DNA of 64,000 nt from Occallatibacter riparius (GCF_025264625.1 NZ_CP093313.1:1612001-1676000); one strand, 5' to 3'; positions 27,644 through 36,081 are shown, counted from the first letter of the stretch. A program made the numbers and translations. Notes: generated by a model from the sequence alone, not told the origin.

Positions 27644-27814
27644 ATGCTGTCGGGCATTCACTTCAGTTCAGTTCTCCTCCCCATCGTAACGGCGCTGTTG
27701 TTCGAAGAGTTGACGTTCGGCGGGCTGGTCCGGCTGCTGCTTGCTCCGTGGCCGGGGCACAGGAAACAGGAAGAGCACACCAACCGAAAGAGAGGCGGAA
27801 AATGCTCGCGTTGA
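27644..27814 (+). CDS. 56-residue membrane microprotein preceding the SPFH gene
   Basis: A short frame with a strong GGAGG ribosome site at 27634-27638, six bases from the ATG. The predicted protein has one hydrophobic span (about residues 8-35, SVLLPIVTALLFEELTFGGL then VRLLLA) and a basic tail rich in Arg, Lys and His. Its stop overlaps the start of the SPFH protein by 13 bases, as expected if the two are translationally coupled. I do not recognise a family. It could be a partner of the SPFH assembly or only a translated leader; the membrane span and ribosome site favour a real product. Confidence 0.5.
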   Translation: MLSGIHFSSVLLPIVTALLFEELTFGGLVRLLLAPWPGHRKQEEHTNRKRGGKCSR

Positions 27815-29130
27815 AGCTGTTGCTGATCGTGGCCGGGGCGCTGTTGTTCGCTGCCGCACTGGCAATCCCACTGTATTCGTTGTTCAAGCGCCTGCAAACG
27901 ATGCGAAAGAACAACGCCAACCCTGAGTCGGCCGTCGCTCCCGAACCAATCGAATGGCGCCGATCGATTCCACTCGCATTGATCGGAATCGCTCCGCTGC
28001 TGCTCGCCATAAGCATCGTCGTTGTGCCCAGCGGAATGGGCGGCGTCCGTGTGAGCCAGCTGAGCGGAACTCTGCCCGGCACCCTCTACCCCGGCGCGCA
28101 CTTCATCACGCCGCTCGTCGACAGCGTGCAAATGTTTGACCTCCGCGACCACATGTTCGCCGCAGGACTCGGCGCGCAACCTGCCGGAAAGGCTCCAGCC
28201 GAAAAGCCCGGCCTGGATGTGCAATCCCGCGAAGGCTTGAAGATCGGCCTGGGCGTCACGGTGCGATACCGTCTCGACCCCGCCAAGCTATCCAGCGTGC
28301 AGGCGCACCTTCCTCAGCCGGCTGACCAGCAACTTGTTCCGCCCATCGTTGCCAGCGCGTGGCGGGAATTAGCCCCGCAGTACACCGTGCGCGAAATCTT
28401 CTCGACCAAGCGCGAGGATATCCGCACGAAAGCAAGCGCGATCATCACCCGCAAACTCGCTTCCGACGGAATCGTCGTCGAGGAGGTCATGCTCTCTGAA
28501 ATCCAGCTTCCCGATGAATACGCGAAAGGCCTCGAAGGTCTACTGCTGAAGGAGCAGGAGGACGACCAGCTCGGAATCCAAACCGAGATCCAGCAGAAGC
28601 AGGTTCGCATCGCCGAACTCCAGGCGGAAGCCGAAGCAAAGCAGAAGGTGAAGCAGGCCGAGGGCGACGCCCAATCCAAGGTAGTTGAAGCCAAAGGTGA
28701 AGCCGATGCCATGCAGTACACGCTGCCTCTGAAGGAGAAGCAGATTCAGCAAAGCAAGCTTGAGGCTGAGGCTCGTAAGGAAGCCACGATCCAGAACGCC
28801 CAGGCCGATGCCGAGGCCAAGGTCATCGACAGCAAAGCCGAGCTGCAGCGCCGCAATCTGCTTTCCGACGCGGAGGCGAGCCGGATCAAGCTGCTGGCCG
28901 CGGCCAACGCAGAACGCATGAAGAGCGAAGCGGATCTACTGAACCGCTCCCCGCTCCTCATCAACAAGATCATCGCTGAGCGCCTGTCCGACAAGATCCA
29001 GGTCGTGATGGTCCCGTCTGACGGCAAGTTCTTCTTCGCGAATGACGTCTTCAAGAACATGGCCACCAACCCGGCTATCCAAAAAGAGATGGACAACGAC
29101 TCCACTCCCGACAAGAAGCCCGGACAGTGA
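27802..29130 (+). CDS. SPFH/band-7 (prohibitin/flotillin-like) membrane protein
   Basis: A 442-residue protein with two N-terminal hydrophobic segments (about 3-24 and 52-74), then an SPFH domain from about residue 80 (GGVRVSQLSGTLPGTLYPGAHFITPLVDSVQMFDLRD) to about 240, and a long charged alanine/glutamate/lysine/glutamine-rich region (about 250-390) that should form a coiled coil. The C-terminal part has KVIDSKAELQRRNLLSDAEASRIKLLAAANAER, usual for HflC/prohibitin-type proteins. Such proteins form ring or cage assemblies that organise membrane proteases or lipid domains. The ATG at 27802 is chosen because the hydrophobic segment starts there and GAGGCGG precedes it; 18 in-frame codons upstream look like leader. 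No NfeD partner is nearby. Confidence 0.88.
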   Translation: MLALKLLLIVAGALLFAAALAIPLYSLFKRLQTMRKNNANPESAVAPEPIEWRRSIPLALIGIAPLLLAISIVVVPSGMGGVRVSQLSGTLPGTLYPGAHFITPLVDSVQMFDLRDHMFAAGLGAQPAGKAPAEKPGLDVQSREGLKIGLGVTVRYRLDPAKLSSVQAHLPQPADQQLVPPIVASAWRELAPQYTVREIFSTKREDIRTKASAIITRKLASDGIVVEEVMLSEIQLPDEYAKGLEGLLLKEQEDDQLGIQTEIQQKQVRIAELQAEAEAKQKVKQAEGDAQSKVVEAKGEADAMQYTLPLKEKQIQQSKLEAEARKEATIQNAQADAEAKVIDSKAELQRRNLLSDAEASRIKLLAAANAERMKSEADLLNRSPLLINKIIAERLSDKIQVVMVPSDGKFFFANDVFKNMATNPAIQKEMDNDSTPDKKPGQ

Positions 29131-29143
29131 TGCAGCGAACCGG

Positions 29144-29178
29144 AAGCCCCATCCCTGAAGCCATCGGATGGGGCTTTC
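29144..29178 (+). terminator. Intrinsic terminator-like hairpin after the SPFH gene
   Basis: AAGCCCCATCC (29144-29154) pairs with GGATGGGGCTT (29166-29176), 11 bp with an 11-base loop, directly followed by TCCC. It begins 14 bases after the SPFH stop and separates that unit from the next operon. Confidence 0.6.
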
Positions 29179-29189
29179 CCTCGAAACGA

Positions 29190-29195
29190 TATAAT
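29190..29195 (+). promoter_or_regulatory. Perfect -10 element (TATAAT) for the 29232 operon
   Basis: TATAAT lies 36 bases before the ATG at 29232 and right after the upstream terminator. No good -35 hexamer stands 16-18 bases upstream (GATGGG at 29167-29172), so the promoter may rely on an activator or an extended contact. It would drive the exported protein, solute-binding protein and two-component genes. Confidence 0.45.
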
Positions 29196-29231
29196 CCGCC
29201 CAAACGAAATTTCATCAGAAAGACAGGGTCC

Positions 29232-30536
29232 ATGAGGCTGCTCGATCGGTTGGTGGTGCGTGCAAAATCGGGCATAGTCGTGCTGGCAGGCGCTTTCATC
29301 TTTCTGTTTGCGATGACCGCCATCGCAGAAGACGCCGGGCGGTGGAACGGTCCCGCAACTGAGCTGGCCCACAAAATCGCCGACGTGCTCGGCCCCGCCT
29401 CAGCCCACCTCACCATTCAGAATCTCTCCAGCATTCCCAATGAGTCGCTCCCCGCAATTCGCCGGCTGCTTGAAGATGGTCTGAAAGCGGATGGCGTTGC
29501 CATTACCAGCGGCGACAGCGCAAACACTCTGCGCGTAACCCTCAGCGAAAATGCGCGCGGAGCGGTGTGGGTCGCCGAAATCGTTCAGGGCAACCAGACA
29601 CGCGTGGTGATGGTCACGGCGAATGAACCCGCGCCGCCGAACTCGCCCCCAAAGCAGAAGATCACGCTGCATATCCAGCCAATCGCCAAAGCCTCAGAGC
29701 TGCAATCGAAGGCCGGCCAGCATGATCCTGCCACTTCCGCAATTCTCGCCGCAGCACAACTGAACAACGCGTTGGTGGTCCTCACATCCGCACGCGTCGA
29801 AATCTTCCAGCCGACGCCAACCGGATGGTCCCAACTAACGCACGCAGATTTCCCCACTACCCACATGGCCTCTCGCGACCCGCGTGGCATCGTGATTCCC
29901 GCAACAGACGGAAACGGATTCGAAGCCTATGCGCCAAACGTGGCCTGCATCGGAATATTCGAAGCGGCAGCCGGCCCCCCCACCGCAAGTTGGACCACTC
30001 ACTGCCGCGCAAGCGATGATCCATGGCCTCTGCTTTCGTCTGCCGCGACCACAGGCACAAAGGCCTTCTACAATTCAGCGCGTAACTACTTCACAGGAGT
30101 CATCGCGCCCCCACTCGGCGTGGACCTGCCGCCGTTTTACACTGCGGCCCTAGTGCCCAACCGTGCCGCAGGCCCGGCTCTGTTAATCGGCGCAATCGAC
30201 GGCAGAGTCCTCCTGCTTGAGAACAGCCAGCTCAAACCAGTGACAGGCACACGCGACTGGGGCAGCGATGTCGCCGCGGTCAATTCAACTTGCAGCGGAG
30301 GTGAGCAGGTCATCGTGTCCTCCTCGGGCGAAGGATCCGCCGACAGCCTGCGCTCCTACGAACTGCCCGCCCAGGATGCCGTGCCCATCAGCGAACCCCT
30401 CATGCTCGGCGGAACAGCAATGGCCTTGTGGCCCGCGCCGGATCAAAAATCTGTAATCGCCATCGTGCGCAAGCCTCTCGAACAGGGCCGCGGCTTCGAC
30501 TACGAGGTGGACCGTGTTTCCCAAAGCTGCAATTAG
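29232..30536 (+). CDS. Exported or membrane-anchored protein of unknown function
   Basis: A 434-residue protein with a hydrophobic N-terminal segment (about 15-35, GIVVLAGAFIFLFAMTAIA) serving as signal peptide or anchor. The rest is hydrophilic and rich in beta-prone segments (LNNALVVLTSARVEIFQP, ALLIGAIDGRVLLLENSQL, QVIVSSSGEGSADSLRSYEL), reminiscent of a beta-propeller, though no repeat signature is firm enough to name. The frame is open back to 29127 but that part crosses the terminator and promoter, so the ATG at 29232 is preferred. It overlaps the solute-binding protein gene by 23 bases and is the first gene of a four-gene unit ending in an NtrC-type regulator. Confidence 0.7.
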   Translation: MRLLDRLVVRAKSGIVVLAGAFIFLFAMTAIAEDAGRWNGPATELAHKIADVLGPASAHLTIQNLSSIPNESLPAIRRLLEDGLKADGVAITSGDSANTLRVTLSENARGAVWVAEIVQGNQTRVVMVTANEPAPPNSPPKQKITLHIQPIAKASELQSKAGQHDPATSAILAAAQLNNALVVLTSARVEIFQPTPTGWSQLTHADFPTTHMASRDPRGIVIPATDGNGFEAYAPNVACIGIFEAAAGPPTASWTTHCRASDDPWPLLSSAATTGTKAFYNSARNYFTGVIAPPLGVDLPPFYTAALVPNRAAGPALLIGAIDGRVLLLENSQLKPVTGTRDWGSDVAAVNSTCSGGEQVIVSSSGEGSADSLRSYELPAQDAVPISEPLMLGGTAMALWPAPDQKSVIAIVRKPLEQGRGFDYEVDRVSQSCN

Positions 30537-31845
30537 CGCGCTGCTTGTCCTAGCCGCGCTCCCACTGGCGGCGCGAACCCGCCCGCATTACGGAGAAACG
30601 CTCCGCGTCGAAATCGCCGGCGATCCGTGGCAGCGTCCCAACGGAATCGCGCGCCGCCTCGTCCTCGACGGCCTCACGCAGATCGGCGATGACGGAGACA
30701 TCCGCCCCGCCCTCGCAACTTCCTGGACATCGGAGAACGCGGATCATCGCTGGCAATTCCGCCTTCGTCCCGGTGTTCATTTTCACGACGGCTCGGCGCT
30801 CGCATCGACCACAATCGCCGCGTCCCTGATGGCCTCATGCATGGCGAGCTGTCCGTGGCAAGCAGTGCGCGCGCTCGGCACTTCCATCGTGTTCACAAGC
30901 GATACTCCGATGCCGCACCTTCCGCAGCTTCTGGCCGGAGACGAGTTCCTTGTTTCGAAGCCGCAGACGGCGGAGTCCGATGGCGGAACCGGACCCTTCC
31001 AGGTTTCCGGATTCACCAACGGCATCCTCACCCTGGCCGCGAGCGATTCCTACTGGGAGGGTCGCCCGTTCGTCGATGCAATCGAGATTCACACGCGCCG
31101 CCCAACCAGTGATCAGTGGCTCGATCTCAGCGGCGGCCGCGCCGACCTGGTGGAGGTCCCAGCCGAGAACATCCGTCAGGCACAGCAGCAACACTTCAAC
31201 GTGCTTGCCTCGGCACCTGTTGAGGTTCTAGCGCTCGAGTTGAGCAACACAGGCGCGCTCGCAAACCCAAACCTCAGGGCCGCCATGGCTTACGCCGTCG
31301 ACCGCAATGCCCTTGCCAACGTGATCTTCCAGAAGCAAGGCAAAGCCAGCGCAGCGCTCCTGCCGCAGAACATCTCAGGATTCGCCTTCCTGTTTCCAGC
31401 CGAGCGCGATCTGAATAAAGCGCACGAACTGCGCGGAGGCATTACCGCACCACTATTAACACTGCAGGCCGACAGCAGCGGAACCTTTCAACTCGCGGCC
31501 CAGCGCATTGCGCTTAACCTGCGTGAAGCCGGATTCAACGTGCAGGTTGTTGGACCCGGTACCAAAACCCCCGACATGCGCCTGCGCATCTTCCGCGTCG
31601 GAGGCGCAGATGCCGCAGCAGACCTTTCGCAGATTGCGTTCGCAACCGGGCAGCCCATCCAAGCCGGCGGCGCCGATCTGAGCGCAGCCTACGGCGCCGA
31701 GCGCGAACTCCTCGATCGCAAGACTCTGATCCCGCTCGTCCACCTGCCCTGTGCCTATGCCCTTAGCTCCCGCGTCCGCGATCTGCAACTGCACTACGAT
31801 GGAACGCTCGCCCTCGACGGAGCTTCGGTGGAGGCTGCGAAGTGA
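30514..31845 (+). CDS. ABC-type peptide/nickel solute-binding protein (family 5), without permease
   Basis: A 443-residue extracytoplasmic binding protein. The signal peptide MFPKAAISALLVLAALPLAA is followed by HYGETLRVEI and LVLDGLTQIGDDGDIRPALATSWTS, then FRLRPGVHFHDGSALAST, the usual opening of DppA/OppA-type proteins. ELSNTGALANPNLRAAMAYAVDRNAL (about 245-270) is the characteristic mid-protein segment. It is shorter than most family members (about 500-540 aa), mainly in the C-terminal third. The start is GTG with GAGGTGG upstream, 23 bases inside the preceding gene. No permease or ATPase genes follow; instead the histidine kinase gene begins in a 4-bp overlap, so the protein may act as a sensor rather than in transport. 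Confidence 0.82.
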   Translation: MFPKAAISALLVLAALPLAARTRPHYGETLRVEIAGDPWQRPNGIARRLVLDGLTQIGDDGDIRPALATSWTSENADHRWQFRLRPGVHFHDGSALASTTIAASLMASCMASCPWQAVRALGTSIVFTSDTPMPHLPQLLAGDEFLVSKPQTAESDGGTGPFQVSGFTNGILTLAASDSYWEGRPFVDAIEIHTRRPTSDQWLDLSGGRADLVEVPAENIRQAQQQHFNVLASAPVEVLALELSNTGALANPNLRAAMAYAVDRNALANVIFQKQGKASAALLPQNISGFAFLFPAERDLNKAHELRGGITAPLLTLQADSSGTFQLAAQRIALNLREAGFNVQVVGPGTKTPDMRLRIFRVGGADAAADLSQIAFATGQPIQAGGADLSAAYGAERELLDRKTLIPLVHLPCAYALSSRVRDLQLHYDGTLALDGASVEAAK

Positions 31846-33683
31846 TTCTGCGCCAGAAGCTGCTCCTGCTCTTCGCCGCTACCATCACTGCCGCGGTAGC
31901 AGTGGTTGCGTGGACAGTGCTCCTGCGCATAAAGAACGTCTTCGAGCTGCGCGACCAGGAAGAGACCGCCCTGTTCGTCGCGCAGTTTCAGCGCGAATTC
32001 CAGAGCCGCTCCACCGAAGTAGCCTCAGCCATCGATCGATTAGCCGCCAGCGAGCGCGCCCGCTCCATTGCCGTCGAGATCGCACAGACCGGCGACTCCG
32101 CGCTCTACGTTACAGAAGCGCAGCACCTAGCCTCCGAGGCGCATCTCGATTTCCTCGAAATCGTCAGCCCAACAGGCGAGATCATCAGCTCAGCGCAATG
32201 GCCCGCACGCTTCGGCTACACCGATGCTGCCGCGGCGACGCAGAACTCCTCAGCCTTCCTCAAACGTGAAAGCCTCCCTGATGGAACCTCGCAGCTCGGC
32301 CTCTTCGCCGTGAGACCCGTTCTCGGCAGCGGGCCAACCATTCGCATCATCGGTGGACAAAAGCTGGATCAGGCATTTCTCGCAGATCTCCCCGTCGCCC
32401 CCGGCATGACCATAGCGCTCTACGCTGACGACGCCGCTCAAGCTCCAGATGCAGCCAGTGCCGTCAATCCCAAGCACCTCATCACATCCGACGGCGCACC
32501 CGCCAGCGTCCAGCCCTATCAAAGCATCATCATCGCCGCCCTGAAAACCGGCCAGCAGGTCAGTTCCATCGTCTACCTCACGAGACACCGTGAAGACAGC
32601 GCGAACGTCACGGCGATCCCGCTCAAGAACGACCAGGGCCAGACCCTCGCAGTCGTCACAGTCGCCATCTCGCGTAAAGGCATGGTTGAGGCCCAGCAGC
32701 ACATTCGTGCCATTTCTTACGGCGTCGCCAGCGGCGGAATCCTCCTGGCGATCGTCTTCAGTCTCTGGATCGCCGCGCGCGTCTCACGTCCGATTGAAGA
32801 ACTCGCGCGCGCCTCTGAAGGAGTTGCCGCCGGCAACTGGGACGTGTCTGTCCCTGAGAGAGGACGCGATGAGCTCAGCGTCTTGGCGCGCAGCTTCAAT
32901 CACATGACCGCACAGCTCACCGCGCAGCGCGACAAGCTGGTGCAGACCGAGCGTGTAGCGGCGTGGCGCGAACTGGCGCGGCGCCTCGCGCACGAGCTTA
33001 AGAATCCGCTCTTCCCCCTGCAACTCACCGTCGAAAACCTCGCCCGCTCCCGCCACCTTCCCCCGGAAGAGTTCGACGAAGTCTTCGAGGAGAGCACCCG
33101 CACTCTCAGCATGGAGATCGCGAATCTCAAAGCCATCATTGGCCGCTTCGGGGACTTCAGCAAGATGCCGAAACCTGAGGTAGAGCGCATCGAAACCGCA
33201 GACGTGATCTGGAGAGTGGCGCTTCTGTACTTTCCATCCCTAGTTCGCGGAATGACTGTTGAAGATGCCGATGCCGCCGCGGAAATGGATAAGATCCGTT
33301 GCAGCGTCGAACTCGCTCTGGATCCGATGCCCCTCGACGCCGATCCCGAACTCCTGCACCGAGCCCTCTCCAACCTGGTCCTCAACGCCCGCGATGCTAT
33401 GCCGGAAGGCGGAACTCTGCGCCTCGGCGCTCGCCCCTTGCCGGACTCCATCGAGATCACCGTCGCTGACTCCGGCCGGGGCCTCACCCCCGAAGAGTGC
33501 GACCGCCTCTTCACCCCCTACTACACCACCAAGGAGCACGGCACCGGCCTCGGACTGGCCATTGTCCAGTCCATCGTCGCCGATCACAACGGAACGATCC
33601 GAGTCGAAAGCCCTTCGGGCGGCGGCGCAACATTTATCATCACTCTGCCACGCGCGGTCGAATCACTGACAACCGACAACTGA
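31842..33683 (+). CDS. Membrane sensor histidine kinase (NtrY-like)
   Basis: A 613-residue inner-membrane kinase. A first membrane segment (about 5-25) and a second (about 289-312) bracket an extracytoplasmic sensor region of some 260 residues. A HAMP domain follows (SRPIEELARASEGVAAGNW), then the phosphorylation helix with His384 in LARRLAHELKNPLFPLQ, the N box LVLNARDAMPEGG and the G box DSGRGLTPEECDRLF ... GTGLGLAI. The ELKNPLFPLQ wording is typical of NtrY-type kinases paired with sigma-54 activators, as here. The GTG start overlaps the solute-binding protein by GTGA, so the binding protein could present ligand to the sensor domain. The response regulator follows after 19 bases. Confidence 0.9.
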   Translation: MILRQKLLLLFAATITAAVAVVAWTVLLRIKNVFELRDQEETALFVAQFQREFQSRSTEVASAIDRLAASERARSIAVEIAQTGDSALYVTEAQHLASEAHLDFLEIVSPTGEIISSAQWPARFGYTDAAAATQNSSAFLKRESLPDGTSQLGLFAVRPVLGSGPTIRIIGGQKLDQAFLADLPVAPGMTIALYADDAAQAPDAASAVNPKHLITSDGAPASVQPYQSIIIAALKTGQQVSSIVYLTRHREDSANVTAIPLKNDQGQTLAVVTVAISRKGMVEAQQHIRAISYGVASGGILLAIVFSLWIAARVSRPIEELARASEGVAAGNWDVSVPERGRDELSVLARSFNHMTAQLTAQRDKLVQTERVAAWRELARRLAHELKNPLFPLQLTVENLARSRHLPPEEFDEVFEESTRTLSMEIANLKAIIGRFGDFSKMPKPEVERIETADVIWRVALLYFPSLVRGMTVEDADAAAEMDKIRCSVELALDPMPLDADPELLHRALSNLVLNARDAMPEGGTLRLGARPLPDSIEITVADSGRGLTPEECDRLFTPYYTTKEHGTGLGLAIVQSIVADHNGTIRVESPSGGGATFIITLPRAVESLTTDN

Positions 33684-33698
33684 CCCACTGGCAACTGA
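33664..33698. repeat. Degenerate CAACTGA-type microrepeat at the kinase/regulator junction
   Basis: Three imperfect units (CACTGACAACCGA, CAACTGACC, CACTGGCAACTGA) run from the last codons of the kinase to just before the regulator start. The stretch looks like simple-sequence expansion and forms the kinase C-terminal residues. No function is evident. Confidence 0.35.
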
Positions 33699-33702
33699 TC
33701 GC

Positions 33703-35091
33703 ATGAGCATGAAGGCCAACATTCTTATAGTGGATGACGAGGCGAACACCCTGGCCTCTCTGTCGCGCGCCTTCCGGCTCGCCGGTCACGAAGCCACCGT
33801 TTGCGACAACGCCGCCCGCGCGCTCGAGCTCGCACGCACCCAGACATTCGACATGATTCTCAGCGACGTCGTCATGCCGCGCCGTGACGGCCTCGCTCTG
33901 CTTGCCGACTTGAAAGCCGCGGGCGTCACGGCTCCCGTCGTCATGATGAGCGGCCAGGCTCACATCGACATGGCCGTCCGCGCCACCCGGCTCGGCGCTC
34001 TCGATTTCCTCGAGAAGCCGCTCTCAACCGAAAAACTGCTCGTCACCCTCGAGAACGCGCTGAAGCTCACGCGGCTCGAATCGGAAAACCGCGAACTGCG
34101 CACGCGCGTCGGCAAGCACGAGCTGGTCTGGACCGGCGACACCATGCGCCGCATCATGGCTCAAATTGAGCGCGTAGCAGCCAGCGAGTCGCGCGTCTGC
34201 ATCTACGGCGAGACCGGCACCGGCAAAGAGCTCGTAGCCCGCACGCTGCACGAAAAGAGCCATCGATCTGCCGGACCCTTCGTCACACTAAACTGCGCCG
34301 CGGTTCCCGCCGAACTCATCGAAAGCGAATTGTTCGGCCACGAAAAAGGCTCCTTCACTGGTGCCGCGCAGCGGCATATCGGCAAATTCGAGCAGGCACA
34401 CCGCGGCACGCTGTTCCTCGACGAAATCGGCGACATGCCCGCCACCATGCAAGCCAAGATGTTGCGCGTCCTCGAGGAGAGCGTCGTAGAGCGCATCGGC
34501 AGCGACAAGCCAGTTCACGTAGATGTCCGCGTCATCGTCGCCACCCATCGCAATCTCGACCAGCAGGTGCAGACCGGTGCCTTCCGCCGCGACCTCTATC
34601 ATCGCGTCATCGTATTTCCCATCGAGCTTCCTCCGTTGCGAAGCCGGTCGGAAGACATCCCTCTCCTGGTGGAACACTTCGCGCAACAGGTGTTTGCGCA
34701 GAACGGCTGGAAGCCAATCCCCTTCACTACCGACGCCATCGCGGCCCTTCAGAAGTACACATGGCCGGGAAACATTCGCGAGCTGCGCAATATGGTCGAA
34801 CGCCTCCTGCTTCTCTCAGGCACTGAGGTCGATGCCGAAACCGTGCGCCTTGCGCTGCCTAGCATCAACGCGCACTCCGCAGCACCCGGCAACATCAACA
34901 TGCCTGCACTAGACCAAGGCCCTCTTGCCGAGCGCGTAGCCTCATTCGAAAAAGCCACAGTCCTTGCGGAAATCCGACGCCAGCATCGCAACATTACTAA
35001 GGCCGCCGCAGCGCTCGGCCTCGAGCGTAGCCACCTCTACAAGAAATGCCAGCAGCTTGGCATCGACCTCCGCGATGTCCCCGCCGAATGA
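33703..35091 (+). CDS. Sigma-54-dependent response regulator (NtrC/NtrX family)
   Basis: A 462-residue activator in the usual three parts. The receiver domain (1-125) has the acidic pair Asp11/Asp12, phospho-acceptor Asp55 in ILSDVVMP and Lys in FLEKPLS. The AAA+ domain (about 140-370) has Walker A GETGTGKE near 169, Walker B-type GTLFLDEIGDMP, and the sigma-54 contact loop at about 216-221, which reads GSFTGA instead of the commoner GAFTGA. The C-terminal Fis-type helix-turn-helix (about 425-455) is NITKAAAALGLERSHLYKKCQQLG. It would respond to the preceding kinase. Targets are unknown; no strong sigma-54 promoter was recognised nearby. Confidence 0.93.
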   Translation: MSMKANILIVDDEANTLASLSRAFRLAGHEATVCDNAARALELARTQTFDMILSDVVMPRRDGLALLADLKAAGVTAPVVMMSGQAHIDMAVRATRLGALDFLEKPLSTEKLLVTLENALKLTRLESENRELRTRVGKHELVWTGDTMRRIMAQIERVAASESRVCIYGETGTGKELVARTLHEKSHRSAGPFVTLNCAAVPAELIESELFGHEKGSFTGAAQRHIGKFEQAHRGTLFLDEIGDMPATMQAKMLRVLEESVVERIGSDKPVHVDVRVIVATHRNLDQQVQTGAFRRDLYHRVIVFPIELPPLRSRSEDIPLLVEHFAQQVFAQNGWKPIPFTTDAIAALQKYTWPGNIRELRNMVERLLLLSGTEVDAETVRLALPSINAHSAAPGNINMPALDQGPLAERVASFEKATVLAEIRRQHRNITKAAAALGLERSHLYKKCQQLGIDLRDVPAE

Positions 35092-35117
35092 ATTCACTCG
35101 CCACAATCCCGCAAAAC

Positions 35118-35132
35118 TGACGGCAAAGCAAC
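35118..35132 (+). promoter_or_regulatory. 15-bp motif upstream of small exported protein 1
   Basis: TGACGGCAAAGCAAC occurs here, 63 bases before the ATG at 35181, and is repeated exactly at 35605-35619, 67 bases before the paralogous gene. Sequence on either side differs, so it is either a shared control site or the best-conserved remnant of the duplication. Confidence 0.4.
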
Positions 35133-35180
35133 AGCGCTCCTGCGGCCCACCATCCCACGGGTGGAGGAGAACCGCCGCAC

Positions 35181-35534
35181 ATGCGCAGATCCCGCACCGC
35201 AGCAGCTTCCACCCTTGCACTCCTGATGATTCTCCTGGTGCTTCCAGCAACCACCTGGTCGCAGCCTCTGTTTGGCCAGGACGGAATCACCTCGCTCCCC
35301 TGGATGCAGCCGCCCCCCGAGTTCAAGGAGATGCAGAGGAAAGGCTTTCACGCCGGCGTCCAGGCAGCCATGAAGGACTACGACAAGCACCGCGACCCCG
35401 ACCTCGAGCGGCACAAGGAATACGTGCATCCCAAGGTCGACCGCGGCTTCGTTCCCGACTATCGCGACGGCTACAAGCGAGGCTACAACGATGCCTACAA
35501 ACACCTTGTAAAATCCCACGGGCAGGCGTCCTGA
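35181..35534 (+). CDS. Small exported protein, paralogue of the next gene
   Basis: A 117-residue protein with a signal peptide (about 1-27, ending TTWSQ) and a charged mature part. The mature part has W-x-QPPPEFKEMQRKGFHAG, then VQAAMKDYDKHRDPDLERHKEY and HPKVDRGFVPDYRDGYKRGYNDAYKH. The same pattern (QPPxEx..MQRxGFHxG, xAAxxDxxxH, HPxVDRxxxxDYRxxxKxGYxxAxxH) is found in the gene 138 bases downstream, so the two are paralogues. No named family is recognised; secretion to the periplasm is inferred. GGAGG at 35163-35167 is the likely ribosome site, somewhat far from the ATG. Confidence 0.7.
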   Translation: MRRSRTAAASTLALLMILLVLPATTWSQPLFGQDGITSLPWMQPPPEFKEMQRKGFHAGVQAAMKDYDKHRDPDLERHKEYVHPKVDRGFVPDYRDGYKRGYNDAYKHLVKSHGQAS

Positions 35535-35604
35535 GCCAGACTTAAGCGCATTGTCTTCAGCGCCATCAACCGACTCCAGCATCAGCTTCGCGCACAGTCA
35601 AACA

Positions 35605-35619
35605 TGACGGCAAAGCAAC
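35605..35619 (+). promoter_or_regulatory. 15-bp motif upstream of small exported protein 2
   Basis: Second exact copy of TGACGGCAAAGCAAC, at nearly the same distance from its gene as the first copy. See the matching site at 35118-35132. Confidence 0.4.
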
Positions 35620-35671
35620 GCAATTTGATAGTCCGCCCATCTTTTGCGTCTGGAGCGCAAGGAGGACCTGA

Positions 35672-36058
35672 ATGAACATGAAATGGTTTTCGATCGCCGC
35701 ACTCACTGTTTCGCTGGCAGCACCCGCAGGCATGATTACGGCGAAGGCACATGCAGCGCCGGCGCCTGCTCAGTCCGGCTACTATCAGGATCGTCCCTGG
35801 GATCAGCCGCCCGAGGATTATCGCGATGTCCAACGGCAGGGATTCCACGACGGCATTGAAGCAGCACGCAATGACTGGGCACGCCATTCCCACAAGGACG
35901 CGGACGACCACGAGCGGTTCCGTCATCCACCCGTTGATCGACAGTACACCAGCGACTATCGTGAATCGTTCAAGCACGGCTACTCAGAAGCGATGCATCA
36001 CATGCAAAACGAACGCCACGACATGGACCGCGACCACGATCACGACCGGCCCTACTAG
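35672..36058 (+). CDS. Small exported protein, paralogue of the previous gene
   Basis: A 128-residue protein. The signal peptide (about 1-28, ending AKAHA) is followed by a mature part with WDQPPEDYRDVQRQGFHDG, IEAARNDWARH and HPPVDRQYTSDYRESFKHGY, aligning throughout with the gene upstream. The C terminus differs in being rich in His and Asp (HDMDRDHDHDRPY), which could bind divalent metals. A strong AAGGAGG ribosome site precedes the ATG. A bidirectional terminator follows directly. Function unknown; the aromatic/charged spacing suggests a helical periplasmic protein. Confidence 0.72.
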   Translation: MNMKWFSIAALTVSLAAPAGMITAKAHAAPAPAQSGYYQDRPWDQPPEDYRDVQRQGFHDGIEAARNDWARHSHKDADDHERFRHPPVDRQYTSDYRESFKHGYSEAMHHMQNERHDMDRDHDHDRPY

Positions 36059-36081
36059 CCCCTAACCGCAAGCACGCAAAA

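Noticed and set aside
35101..35180. A sigma-54 promoter (GG-N10-GC) before the small exported protein, suggested by the NtrC-type neighbour
   Set aside because: The GGCAAAGCAAC stretch does not keep the required GG/GC spacing and flanking bases; only the shared motif is reported.
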